Source of the DNA: Acetivibrio straminisolvens JCM 21531
GTDB lineage: Bacteria > Bacillota > Clostridia > Acetivibrionales > Acetivibrionaceae
Length of the DNA: 64,000 nucleotides
Direction of reading: 5' to 3'
NCBI RefSeq assembly: GCF_000521465.1
Contig: NZ_BAVR01000010.1
Coordinates: forward strand, 16,491-80,490
The notes under the pieces are model-generated. The model was not told the origin of the DNA. It worked only from the letters and a program-made list of their open reading frames with translations, and searched no databases. The first letter of the stretch is position 1. The number at the start of each line of letters is the position of its first letter. The position numbers and the translations under genes are program-made. This document shows, in pieces, positions 37,515 through 46,061 of the stretch.

Positions 37515-38456
37515 TTGAATATATTGGTAACGGGAGGCGCCGGATTTATAGGACGCTGGGTGGTTAAGAAACTTTTAGATGACGGGCACAAGGTGTGGGT
37601 ATTGGACGACCTTTCAAACGGTCAGCGCAAGAACATTGAAGAGTTCATGCAAAATTCCAATTTTGCCGGATTTGTTGAAGGCGATATCAAAAACATTCCT
37701 GTTCTTGAAACTCTTTTTGAAAACAAGTTTGACATATGCTATCACTTAGCGGCAAGCATTAACGTACAGGACAGCATTGATGACCCGGGCACAACATTTC
37801 AAAATGATGTGGTGGGAACTTTTAACGTACTGGAACAGTGCAGGAAGTACAACACCAAAATCGTTTTCATGAGTACCTGCATGGTATATGACAGGGCAAA
37901 CGATGAAAAAGGAATAACCGAAATACATCCCACAAAACCGGCTTCACCTTATGCGGGCAGCAAGATTGCAGGAGAGAATATGGTTTTATCCTACTGGTAT
38001 GCCTATAAACTGCCGGCAGTGGTAATACGCCCCTTCAATACTTACGGTCCCATGCAGAAATCCAGCGGCGAGGGCGGTGTTGTGGCTATTTTCATAAAGA
38101 GGAATCTGGAAGGACTTCCTCTTAATATATATGGAGACGGTTTTCAGACCAGGGATCTGCTCTATGTTGAAGACTGTGCGGAATTTGTGGTACAGGCCGG
38201 CTATTCCGACAAAGTAAATGGGGAAATAGTAAATGCCGGGCTGGGTAAAGATATAAGCATTAATGATCTTGCATTTTTAATAGCTAAAGACAAAGAAAAA
38301 ATAGTACATGTTCCCCATATTCATCCCCAAAGCGAGATATCAAAGCTTCTTTGCAACTACCAAAAGGCTAGAGAGCTTTTAGGATGGACTCCCAAAGTTT
38401 CTTTAGAGGAAGGTATAAAAAAGACGGAAGAATGGATAAAGAATCAAAGCTTTTAA
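37515..38456 (+). CDS. NAD-dependent epimerase/dehydratase (extended SDR)
   Basis: 313 residues from TTG 37515. Rossmann motif TGGAGFIG, STCMVYDRA (catalytic Ser/Thr), SPYAGSKIAGENM (YxxxK) and RPFNTYGP, the signature of sugar-nucleotide epimerases and 4,6-dehydratases such as GalE, RmlB and related enzymes. It is downstream of pseC and is not part of the minimal pseudaminic pathway, so it may make a second nucleotide sugar or modify the first. The substrate cannot be assigned. Confidence 0.85.
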   Translation: MNILVTGGAGFIGRWVVKKLLDDGHKVWVLDDLSNGQRKNIEEFMQNSNFAGFVEGDIKNIPVLETLFENKFDICYHLAASINVQDSIDDPGTTFQNDVVGTFNVLEQCRKYNTKIVFMSTCMVYDRANDEKGITEIHPTKPASPYAGSKIAGENMVLSYWYAYKLPAVVIRPFNTYGPMQKSSGEGGVVAIFIKRNLEGLPLNIYGDGFQTRDLLYVEDCAEFVVQAGYSDKVNGEIVNAGLGKDISINDLAFLIAKDKEKIVHVPHIHPQSEISKLLCNYQKARELLGWTPKVSLEEGIKKTEEWIKNQSF

Positions 38457-38772
38457 AACCTGTAGAGAATGATAAATAAAAACGTTAATTATTGGAGTGA
38501 TATACAAGGGAATAAAAAAGGATGTGAAAAGCCCAAATATAATCCTTTTTTATTCTATTTTCTTTTTTAAAATGTAGCTTAGTATCTTAATAATATTCAC
38601 AATCTCCATTGTATTTCTTGCCGAAATATTTTTGCAAGTGTTCGTCAATTGTTTAATTGGTAATCTATTAACAGTATAGTTATCATTTTGTCTAAAATAA
38701 GTGCCATAAAATGTCGAAGATAGAAATGTAAATTGGTGAATGTGTAAGAAAGTAATGGGGGGGAAGTAGAAG
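38457..38772 (+). other. Intergenic region after the glycosylation island
   Basis: 316 bases containing the bidirectional terminator at 38510-38555 and AT-rich sequence. A promoter for the downstream methyltransferase is expected, but I could not choose a clear -35/-10 pair. Confidence 0.4.
38510..38565. terminator. Bidirectional terminator closing the glycosylation island
   Basis: GAATAAAAAAGGAT (38510-38523) and ATCCTTTTTTATTC (38542-38555) form a perfect 14-bp stem with an 18-base loop. Confidence 0.8.
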
Positions 38773-39678
38773 ATGGAGAAATTAAAGATGCTGGGCAAAA
38801 TTAAATATCTATATTTTGAAAATAAGAATATTATTAGATATTTAAAAGAAATTGAAGGGAAAAAAGATAATTCCATTGAGGATATCATGATTAGTTATGA
38901 TTTCCAGGCAGGAAGCTATACAGAGGCTTATAAAAGAGAACCAAAGTTAAAAGAATATTTTTGCTCTTGCCTTGCTAAAATAATTAATAATTTGGAAGAC
39001 TATGATTCAATACTGGAAGTTGGTGTAGGCGAAGGAACTACTTTAGGACCTCTGTTAAAAAAGTTAAAGAAGAAGATAATCAAATGCTACGGTTTTGATA
39101 TATCCTGGTCCAGAATTAAATATGCCAATAAGTTCTTAAATGAAATCGGCATAAACAATGTATACCTATTTTGCGGTGATTTGTTTTCCACACCACTAAA
39201 GGATAATTCGATAGATATTGTATATACATGCCATTCAATTGAACCTAATGGAGGTAGAGAGAAAGAGGCACTTAAAGAGTTATACCGTATTACAAATAAA
39301 TACTTGATTTTATTGGAACCATCTTATGAATTTGCATCTGAGGAAGCCAGAAAAAGAATGGAATATCATGGATATGTTACGAACCTGTATAAAACGGCAA
39401 AAGAAAGCGGTTATGACGTTATTGAACATAGATTGTTTGGGGTGTCTCAAAATCCGCTAAATCCCACAGGATTGATAATTATAAGAAAAAATCATGAAGA
39501 AAAGAAATTTGAAAAAAGCATTCAGCATCCGATATGTTGTCCGGTTACAAAAACAGATCTTATAAAAAAGAACAGTGTATATTTTTCAAATGAGAGTTTT
39601 CTTGCATATCCAATAGTTGAGGGTATACCTTGTTTGCTGCTTCAAAATTCTATTGTTGCAACAAAGTTTTTGGATTAA
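38773..39678 (+). CDS. Class I methyltransferase with C-terminal Trm112-like zinc segment
   Basis: 301 residues. After an N-terminal helical extension, SILEVGVGEGTTLGPLLKKLKKKIIKCYGFDISWSRIKYA is SAM motif I, and SIDIVYTCHSIEPNGGREKEALKELYR the post-I region. The C-terminal 50 residues carry HPICCPVTKTDLIKKNSVYF ... FLAYPIVEGIPCLL, a Trm112/UbiE-type appended segment. It is separated from the island by a terminator and from flaG by a sigma-28 promoter, so it is probably its own unit. It has somewhat more A+T than its neighbours. Its substrate is unknown; flagellar or cell-wall glycan methylation is possible. Confidence 0.75.
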   Translation: MEKLKMLGKIKYLYFENKNIIRYLKEIEGKKDNSIEDIMISYDFQAGSYTEAYKREPKLKEYFCSCLAKIINNLEDYDSILEVGVGEGTTLGPLLKKLKKKIIKCYGFDISWSRIKYANKFLNEIGINNVYLFCGDLFSTPLKDNSIDIVYTCHSIEPNGGREKEALKELYRITNKYLILLEPSYEFASEEARKRMEYHGYVTNLYKTAKESGYDVIEHRLFGVSQNPLNPTGLIIIRKNHEEKKFEKSIQHPICCPVTKTDLIKKNSVYFSNESFLAYPIVEGIPCLLLQNSIVATKFLD

Positions 39679-39686
39679 ACATTTAC

Positions 39687-39714
39687 TAAATAAATTTTAA
39701 AAATCCTCCGATAT
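39687..39714 (+). promoter_or_regulatory. Sigma-28 promoter of flaG-fliD-fliS
   Basis: TAAA (39687-39690), 16 bases, TCCGATAT (39707-39714). Seven of eight bases match the -10, and spacing equals that of the flagellin promoter. Confidence 0.75.
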
Positions 39715-39746
39715 TCTTTATGAGAAAGATTCACGGAGGGATTATT

Positions 39747-40130
39747 ATGAAAATTGATAGCATGGATGCTGCAAAATTACAGGTTTTTAAAACTCAGAAT
39801 AAAGATTATCAACCAAATACCATAAATCCCGGCAAAGAAGCATCGAATGGAAGAAAAGTAGGTTCGGATGCATATTTGCAGGAAAACGAAAAAAGCGAAA
39901 AACTATCACAAAAGACTATTATGAATGCAATTGAGAAAGCAAACAAGGCTATAAACGGTATTCATACACAGTTGGAATTTTCCGTACACGAGAAAAGTAA
40001 AGAAATCATGGTGAAAGTTATTGATTCCGAAACTAAAGAAGTTATAAGGGAAATACCGCCGGAGAAAATACTGGATATGGTAGCGGCGATGCTGGAAATG
40101 GCGGGAATCATAGTTGATGAGAGGGGTTGA
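39747..40130 (+). CDS. flaG: FlaG-family flagellar protein
   Basis: 127 residues from ATG 39747 with CACGGAGGG upstream; an earlier ATG at 39720 is in frame but overlaps the ribosome site. The C-terminal FlaG domain is clear: LEFSVHEKSKEIMVKVIDSETKEVIREIPPEKILDMVAAMLEMAGIIVDERG, here split into motifs EFSVHEKS and IPPEKILDM. The N-terminus is polar and disordered. FlaG influences filament length in some bacteria. It ends in an overlap with fliD. Confidence 0.9.
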   Translation: MKIDSMDAAKLQVFKTQNKDYQPNTINPGKEASNGRKVGSDAYLQENEKSEKLSQKTIMNAIEKANKAINGIHTQLEFSVHEKSKEIMVKVIDSETKEVIREIPPEKILDMVAAMLEMAGIIVDERG

Positions 40131-40135
40131 ATCCG

Positions 40136-42649
40136 GTGGCGGTCAATGGAATTTCAAATATGATTAACAGCAGAATAAGACTTACAGGAATGTCCTCAGG
40201 TCTTGATACTGACACTATTATACAGCAGCTAATGAGTATTGAAAATGCAAAGATTAATAAGATAAAACAGGAAAGACAGATATTGGAATGGAAGCGGGAC
40301 GGATACAGGGATATAATAAGCAAATTAAGAAGTATTACAGATGAGTATTTCAATGTCTTGAAGCCTAAGACCAATTTTACGTCTACAAGTGCGTTTGCAT
40401 CTTTTAAAGTAAATTCAAGCAATGAATCCGTTGTGACGGTAACTGCCAATGCAGGAGCGGCTTCTAAGACCCACAGCATTACGGTTAGCTCACTGGCATC
40501 TGCAGCAAAAATTGTGGGCACATCGGGATTAGTTGACGGTATTAAAGGAAGCAATACGGTAAGCAGCTTTTCCCTTCAGGGAAGAGAAATAGAGGTTACT
40601 TTGGATGGAGTTAAAAAGACAATAGCTTTAGAAGATTATGCCAACATCAATGATCTTGAAACAAAGCTTGAGTCTGCCTTGGATAAAGCCTTTGGTGCAG
40701 GGAAAATCGATGTTGTGACAACAGGCGGTGCGATAGAGTTTAAATGTCTTGTCAATGGTAGTACATTAAGTATAAGTGAACCGGCAAATAATTATATTTC
40801 ATCTTTAGGTTTTTCAAACGGACAGAAAAACTATATCACAGGAAGCTCGGATGTAAAATCCGATTATTCATTATACACCAACGGAAGCTTTAAAATAACC
40901 GTCGGAAACGGTGAAGCTCAGACTATAAATATTTCCGGTGCGACGGATATAAATGATCTTACCGCTAAAATCCAGCAAGCTATTGACGGTAATTCTGAGC
41001 TTAGCGGTAAAGTACATGTGAGCAACGACGGAAGCAAATTAAGCTTTACAACTCTTTCAGGAGAGACAGTGAAGTTGACTTCAGGCGATTCCAACAATGT
41101 GCTGGACAAGCTGGGATTTGCCAACGGAGCGATTGTATCCGGGACAAGTTCAAGTGTCATAGACTTAAGCGGAAATGAAAAGGGTAAGACCTTCATTATA
41201 AATGTAAATGGAGTAGACAAAACTATTGAGATAGACAAAGACTATAGTGATTTGGAAGAACTGGCATCATACATTCAAAGCCAGTTGGGAGGCACTGTAA
41301 ATGTAACGAAAGATGCTTCAAGTAATAAGCTGATTTTTTCAAGCAGCGGCTCAGACAAGCTGATATTTAAAAAGGGTCCTGAAGACGGACTGGAAAAACT
41401 GGGATTTACTGCTACGGACAACAAGAGCAATAAGATATCTATGTCGGCAAAACTTGACGACTTTAAGTCAAACTTCAAAAGTGATTTGAATGTAGCGGAT
41501 CCGAATGCAAATATCATCTTTACCATAAATAATGAAACTATTGATGTGGGTAAGACTTATGCAAATGCAACTTTAAATGATGTAATCAATGCCATTAATT
41601 CCAGCAAAGCAGGGGTGAAGGTAAGCTATGACTCCCTCAACGATAGATTCATTATGGAATCGAAGACTTTGGGTGCGGCTTCAACGATAGAAATTACCGA
41701 CACCGACCCTGCAAATGGATTACTTAAAGCAATAGGACTGGTGGGGGGAACCTATACTGCCGGTACAGATGCCGAGTTTACTTTGGATGGGGTTTCCGGC
41801 ATGAAACGAAGCACCAATGAATTTACCATAGATGGTGTAACCTATACCCTTAAGGGAACTTCTGCCGACCCGGTAACGATTGATGTTAAGGGAGATATAG
41901 ATGCTGTCGTTAATAATATAAAGAATTTTGTGAACAGCTATAATGAAATGATAGCAAAAATCACTTCTGTTCTTACGGAAGAAAGAGACAGGGATTACTT
42001 GCCGCTTACAGACGATCAAAAGAAAGCGATGAGTGAAGATGATATAAAGAAATGGGAGGAAAAGGCTAAATCAGGTTTGCTAAGAAGCGACAGCATATTG
42101 GAGAATATCGTAACAAACCTAAGAAGAGCTTTATATGACAAGGTAGAAGGAACTTCCCTGAGCCTTTATCAAATAGGAATTACAACAGGGTTATACCAGG
42201 ACAAGGGCAAGCTTGTCATAGATGAGGAAAAACTTAAGGCAGCACTTAACGATAATTATGATGCAGTAGTTCAACTTTTTACCCAGAGTTCACAATATAC
42301 ATACAGCGAATCTTTAAATGATCCGGCAAAAAGGGCAACAAGATACAATGAATCCGGAATAGCTCAGAGAATTAATGACATACTCCAAGACAACATTAGG
42401 ATTACAAGAAATGCAAGCGGGCAGAAAGGTATCTTGCTCGAAAAGGCAGGACTGGTAGGAGATTTGACGGAGTTTGACAATCTAATAGTGAATGAAATGA
42501 AAGAAAAGGACACTCTAATCGACAAAATGCTGGCAAAACTCTATGAAAAAGAGGAATACTATTACAGAAAGTTTGCAGCGATGGAGAAAATGCTCGATGC
42601 GATGAACAGCCAGTCATCGTGGTTGTCGCAGCAATTTTCAAATTATTAA
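40136..42649 (+). CDS. fliD: Filament cap protein FliD
   Basis: The cap that guides flagellin polymerisation at the filament tip. GTG 40136 has AGGGG ten bases upstream; TTG 40127 overlaps the flaG stop and is too close. N-terminus RLTGMSSGLDTDTIIQQLM and C-terminus MLAKLYEKEEYYYRKFAAMEKMLDAMNSQSSWL are diagnostic. The protein is about 837 residues, far longer than the 450-550 usual in Bacillus, because the middle has repeated domains: near-repeats of LGFSNG, LGFANG and LGFTATD each preceded by a GSTL/GDS-type strand pair (flagellin hook IN motif type). The frame is intact. Confidence 0.93.
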   Translation: MAVNGISNMINSRIRLTGMSSGLDTDTIIQQLMSIENAKINKIKQERQILEWKRDGYRDIISKLRSITDEYFNVLKPKTNFTSTSAFASFKVNSSNESVVTVTANAGAASKTHSITVSSLASAAKIVGTSGLVDGIKGSNTVSSFSLQGREIEVTLDGVKKTIALEDYANINDLETKLESALDKAFGAGKIDVVTTGGAIEFKCLVNGSTLSISEPANNYISSLGFSNGQKNYITGSSDVKSDYSLYTNGSFKITVGNGEAQTINISGATDINDLTAKIQQAIDGNSELSGKVHVSNDGSKLSFTTLSGETVKLTSGDSNNVLDKLGFANGAIVSGTSSSVIDLSGNEKGKTFIINVNGVDKTIEIDKDYSDLEELASYIQSQLGGTVNVTKDASSNKLIFSSSGSDKLIFKKGPEDGLEKLGFTATDNKSNKISMSAKLDDFKSNFKSDLNVADPNANIIFTINNETIDVGKTYANATLNDVINAINSSKAGVKVSYDSLNDRFIMESKTLGAASTIEITDTDPANGLLKAIGLVGGTYTAGTDAEFTLDGVSGMKRSTNEFTIDGVTYTLKGTSADPVTIDVKGDIDAVVNNIKNFVNSYNEMIAKITSVLTEERDRDYLPLTDDQKKAMSEDDIKKWEEKAKSGLLRSDSILENIVTNLRRALYDKVEGTSLSLYQIGITTGLYQDKGKLVIDEEKLKAALNDNYDAVVQLFTQSSQYTYSESLNDPAKRATRYNESGIAQRINDILQDNIRITRNASGQKGILLEKAGLVGDLTEFDNLIVNEMKEKDTLIDKMLAKLYEKEEYYYRKFAAMEKMLDAMNSQSSWLSQQFSNY

Positions 42650-42714
42650 CGTTGATTTGTTGAACAAATAAGGAAAACGTATGGCTACATCTAATAAACC
42701 TTGGAGGGATTTTA

Positions 42715-43119
42715 ATGGCATTTAAAAATGCATATGATCAGTATAAGGAGAATTCGGTATATACCGCATCTCCCGAAGAACTGACATTAATGCTGTATAA
42801 TGGCCTTGTAAAGTTTTTGATGCAAGCAGAAATGGCTCTAAATGATAAAAATATTGAGAAGGCAAACAAAAGTATTATAAAGGCTCAGGATATTATTTCA
42901 GAATTCCGCTGTACGCTGGATATGAAATATGATATTGCGCATCAATTGGAGCTTTTGTATGATTATATGTACAGAAGGCTTGTGGATGCAAACTTAAAGA
43001 AGGACAGTGCTATTGTTGAAGAAGTGCTGGGATTTGCAAAGGAACTTCGAGACACATGGGAACAGGCAATGAAAATTGCAAGGCAGCAAAATTCAAGAAC
43101 AGCTCAAGTGGCTAAATAG
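42715..43119 (+). CDS. fliS: Flagellin export chaperone FliS
   Basis: 134 residues from ATG 42715 with TTGGAGGG upstream. The family signature FKNAYDQYKENSVYTASPEELTLMLYNGLVKFL begins the protein, followed by three more helices. FliS binds the C-terminal helix of flagellin and prevents early polymerisation. The order fliD-fliS is conserved with Bacillus. Confidence 0.95.
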   Translation: MAFKNAYDQYKENSVYTASPEELTLMLYNGLVKFLMQAEMALNDKNIEKANKSIIKAQDIISEFRCTLDMKYDIAHQLELLYDYMYRRLVDANLKKDSAIVEEVLGFAKELRDTWEQAMKIARQQNSRTAQVAK

Positions 43120-43130
43120 GAGAGATTTTA

Positions 43131-43620
43131 ATGAACAATACTCCGGACGGAGTATATTCAAAGACTTGTTGAAATATCTCAACAAAAGATTGATTGTCTT
43201 AAGAGCATACTTTCGTTGACCACGGCTCAGGCTGAGGCGATAAACGAAGAGGGTATGGACGGGCTTTCGAAGCTTATTGACGAAAAGCAGATTAAAATCG
43301 ATGAAATCAACAGTTTGGACGAAAAGTTCAATGAGTGTTTTACAGCACTTAAGCAAAAGCTTGGTATAAACAGCCTGGATGAAGCAGGGAGACTAGGTAT
43401 AAAGGGTGCGAAAGAATTGCAGGAGCTTGTTTCCGAGATAATGGTTTTTCTGAGGGAAATAAGCGAAATAGAGAAGAAGAATAAAGAGAAGGCAAATGGC
43501 CTTTTAAATGAGCTTGGAGCTAAAATAAGGGAAATAAGGGAAGGAAGAAGAGTAAGCTCTGCCTACAGCCCCACTGCTTCGTTAAGTCCGCCATCGTACT
43601 TTATCGACAAAAAGAAGTAG
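43131..43620 (+). CDS. FliT/FlgN-like flagellar chaperone (indel near 43140-43150)
   Basis: ATG 43131 follows AGGAGAG and starts MNN, but the frame stops at 43172 unless one base is removed or two added near 43140-43150; then it reads RTEYIQRLVEISQQKIDCLKSILSLTTAQAEAINEEGMDGL and runs to TAG 43618-43620. About 160 residues, all helical with coiled-coil spacing (SEIMVFLREISEIEKKNKEKANGLLNELGAKIREIREG). Position after fliS is that of fliT in Bacillus, where it is the FliD chaperone. Identity is inferred from place and shape, because sequence conservation is low. Confidence 0.65.
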
Positions 43621-43624
43621 TTTG

Positions 43625-43656
43625 AAACCTCGGATTTTCCGAGGTTTTTATTTTTT
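43625..43656 (+). terminator. Rho-independent terminator of the flaG-fliS operon
   Basis: AAACCTCGG (43625-43633) pairs with CCGAGGTTT (43639-43647), then TTATTTTTT. Confidence 0.9.
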
Positions 43657-43716
43657 GGCCTCTTGGAATGAAATGAAAGAGGCAAAAGAGAAGGGACTCG
43701 ATGTCCCGAGCTTTTA
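43654..43716 (+). repeat. 63-bp direct repeat, copy A
   Basis: Identical over 63 bases to 44020-44082. Contains two inverted repeats: GCCTCTT/AAGAGGC (43658-43664 and 43677-43683) and GGGAC/GTCCC (43693-43697 and 43703-43707). Begins in the T run of the fliT-side terminator. Confidence 0.9.
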
Positions 43717-43808
43717 ATTTGCTTAAGTATTTGTTTCACTAAATTATGTTGACGGTTGACATTAGTATATTCCATTGAATATAATAATAGTGGCAATTGA
43801 ATATTTTT

Positions 43809-43956
43809 GTTAGGTGAGGCTCCTATACAGAAAGACGCTGCTGCCCGGAAACGTCGAAAGACGCCAATGGGTTAACAAGCACTACCGGATTAAGGTTTTG
43901 CTTAATGCAGCTGGTCTTATAGCCTAAGCTGTATAGTGCTAAAGCTCAACGAGGGA
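43809..43956 (+). ncRNA. M-box (ykoK) magnesium riboswitch
   Basis: Contains the M-box consensus segments GTTAGGTGAGGCTCC, CTGCTGCCC, AACGTCGAAAGACGCCAATGGG, CCGGATTAAGG, and GCTGGTCTTATAGCC to CTAAAGCTCAACGAGGG. In Bacillus this RNA turns off magnesium transporter genes when Mg2+ is abundant. It lies upstream of a CorA-type transporter here. Confidence 0.95.
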
Positions 43957-43993
43957 AAGATATATTAAAAATAATACTTTAATATGTTTTGAT

Positions 43994-44019
43994 ACTTCCA
44001 CTCGTCTGGAAGTTTTTTA
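43994..44019 (+). terminator. Intrinsic terminator of the M-box expression platform
   Basis: ACTTCCA (43994-44000) and TGGAAGT (44007-44013) with T6. It lies 38 bases after the aptamer. Confidence 0.85.
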
Positions 44020-44082
44020 TTTGGCCTCTTGGAATGAAATGAAAGAGGCAAAAGAGAAGGGACTCGATGTCCCGAGCTTTTA
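44020..44082 (+). repeat. 63-bp direct repeat, copy B
   Basis: Identical to 43654-43716. Begins in the T run of the M-box terminator, so both copies follow a terminator at the same distance. Confidence 0.9.
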
Positions 44083-44154
44083 TTTGAATTAATAGTAGAA
44101 AATATATAAAGTTATATTTTATGCTTTTTAGGGGAATGAAAGGAATGATTTGCA

Positions 44155-45108
44155 ATGATTGAAATATACAAATCCTACGATACAGACCAATTTCCCATTA
44201 AAATCGACAACTTTGAAAAAGGATGCTGGGTGAATATTGTTTCTCCTACGGAGCAAGAATTGAACTATATTGAAAGCAGCCTCAATATATATCCTAATTT
44301 TCTAAGGGACCCTCTTGATGAAGAGGAAAAACCGAGAATAGATGTCGAGGATAACCAGACTTTGGTGGTCGTTGACATTCCATATGTGTATGAGGATGAG
44401 GAACAGAAAGAGATAAAGTATGAGACCATACCTTTAGGTATTATCATATCGGAAGACTATTTTATTACCATATGCAGCAAGGAGACTTTTTTGATTCAAT
44501 ACTTCAAGGCAAGAAAAGTAAAAGACTATTATACTTTTAAAAAGACGAGATTTACGCTGCAGATTTTGTATTTAATTGCAAAGGATTTCCTAAGGTACCT
44601 GAGGCATATTGACAAAAAATCATATGAGGCGGAGACTTCTTTGCATAAGTCACTACAAAACAAAGAGCTTTTCAAGCTGCTCGAATTGGAAAAGAGCCTT
44701 GTGTTTTTTACTACGTCTTTAAAATCAAATGAAGTAGTTATGGAAAAGCTTTTGAGGGGCAAATATATAAAACTCTACGAAGAAGATCAGGATCTTCTTG
44801 AGGATGTAATTATAGAGAACAAGCAGGCTATTGAAATGGCCAACATTTACAGTACTATTTTGAGCGGGACCATGGACACTTTTGCTTCAATAATATCAAA
44901 CAACTTGAACGTTGTGATGAAAGTCCTGACATCCATAACCATAATAATGGCTATACCCACAATGATAGCCAGTTTCTTTGGTATGAACGTACAGTTGCCC
45001 TTTGGTTTGGATACGAATACTCCTTTTGCTTTTTGGGGCATATTGGGGGTTTTGGCTGTTATCTCTATTGTTGTAGGAATATTCCTTTACAAAAGGGACA
45101 TGTTTTGA
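44155..45108 (+). CDS. corA: CorA-family magnesium transporter
   Basis: 317 residues from ATG 44155 (AGGGGAATGAAAGGAATG upstream). A large cytoplasmic N-terminal domain (EKGCWVNIVSPTEQELNYIES) with long helices, then two C-terminal membrane helices; the first ends in the FFGMNV selectivity motif (GMN) and the second is FWGILGVLAVISIVVGIFLYKR. CorA forms pentameric Mg2+ channels. Control by the M-box upstream confirms Mg2+ as the physiological ion. Its 3' end overlaps the convergent hydrolase gene by 22 bases. Confidence 0.93.
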   Translation: MIEIYKSYDTDQFPIKIDNFEKGCWVNIVSPTEQELNYIESSLNIYPNFLRDPLDEEEKPRIDVEDNQTLVVVDIPYVYEDEEQKEIKYETIPLGIIISEDYFITICSKETFLIQYFKARKVKDYYTFKKTRFTLQILYLIAKDFLRYLRHIDKKSYEAETSLHKSLQNKELFKLLELEKSLVFFTTSLKSNEVVMEKLLRGKYIKLYEEDQDLLEDVIIENKQAIEMANIYSTILSGTMDTFASIISNNLNVVMKVLTSITIIMAIPTMIASFFGMNVQLPFGLDTNTPFAFWGILGVLAVISIVVGIFLYKRDMF

Positions 45109-46046
45109 GGCTGTGGAAGTTTGTCGAGAAAGTCCGTTACCCTTTTGATATATTCTTCGGGATGGCGCTGATAAATCTCATCATGCCCGGCGCCGCTTGC
45201 CTCCCAAAACGTAGTTGTGGAGAAATTCGATGCTTTGAATATTAACCGGCTGTTTTCAATCGGTACCTTGGTATCATCCTTACTGTGGATTAGAAGTACC
45301 GGACGTGGGGAAACAGCCTGTATAGCCTTTGCCGGGCTGGCATCATCGGAATTAATGTTTGCAAAAAGAAATGTTGCAAATGTTATGGGTTTGTTAAACG
45401 GTATTGACGGAAGTCCGCTCAAGATATTTATGTTTTGCTCAAAATAAGTGTTAAGTTCAGCATACGGGCTGTCTGCTATTACTGCATCAACATCGGTGCT
45501 TTCGGCGGCGGTCAGAATACATGCTGACGCACCTGTTGAAAAGCCCATAAGAACTATGGTATCCGAGCCTTTGCTTTTGGCATATTCAATTGCACCAAGA
45601 AGGTCATTCTTTTCATAAACCCCAAAGGTGGTTGTGTTTCCCTCGGATTCTCCGGAGTTTCTAAAATCGAAGGCAAGCACATTATAGCCTTTGTCAAGTA
45701 AACCTTTTATAAGATGTATGGTATTTTCACCGAAATGCAGCCTGTTTTTTCCGTATCCATGGGCAAGGATTATGGTCTTGTTGCTTCCGGTTACGTTAAA
45801 ATACCACCCTTTTAATGTAAAATCTCCGTTTATGTCCTTGAAAGATATATCGGTATATGAAGGAACAATATTGGCAGAAAAGTCCAAAATGTTTAATCTT
45901 TCGGGATGGATTAGTTTCCAGCCTGCAAAGGCTGAGACGGCCGAAATTGCTATAGCATAAATTAATGCTAGTAAAATAATAAAAAATATGATCTTTTTTA
46001 TTAAATGACTTCTCCGGCGTGAATAGGTCAAAACCGTAATCCTCAT
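45087..46046 (-). CDS. Membrane-anchored alpha/beta hydrolase
   Basis: Reading on the minus strand, ATG 46046 is preceded by GGGGGA; an in-frame TTG at 46061 is less likely. The N-terminus is basic, then a single membrane helix (KIIFFIILLALIYAIAISAVSAFAG), so the catalytic domain is outside the membrane or anchored. The nucleophile elbow GFSTGA (GxSxG), HSKDDTKVP (acid) and GAGHDEIY (His) complete the triad. LAHGYGKNRLHFG is the oxyanion loop. About 320 residues. It belongs to a broad family of peptidase-like and acyl hydrolases; no substrate can be assigned. Confidence 0.8.
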   Translation of the reverse strand: MRITVLTYSRRRSHLIKKIIFFIILLALIYAIAISAVSAFAGWKLIHPERLNILDFSANIVPSYTDISFKDINGDFTLKGWYFNVTGSNKTIILAHGYGKNRLHFGENTIHLIKGLLDKGYNVLAFDFRNSGESEGNTTTFGVYEKNDLLGAIEYAKSKGSDTIVLMGFSTGASACILTAAESTDVDAVIADSPYAELNTYFEQNINILSGLPSIPFNKPITFATFLFANINSDDASPAKAIQAVSPRPVLLIHSKDDTKVPIENSRLIFKASNFSTTTFWEASGAGHDEIYQRHPEEYIKRVTDFLDKLPQPQNMSLL

Positions 46047-46061
46047 AGAATTTTCCCCCAA

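Noticed and set aside
21951..38456. Legionaminic acid instead of pseudaminic acid pathway
   Set aside because: The hydrolase is PseG-like (GxGHxxR motif), the dehydratase has the PseB-type MxxxK site, a TIGR03587-type methylase is present and no LegG/NeuC-type 2-epimerase is seen. Legionaminic acid cannot be fully excluded without enzyme data.
43654..44082. 63-bp repeats as insertion-sequence ends or MITE
   Set aside because: No terminal inverted repeats, no target duplication and no transposase remnant. The internal small hairpins suggest RNA or duplication instead.
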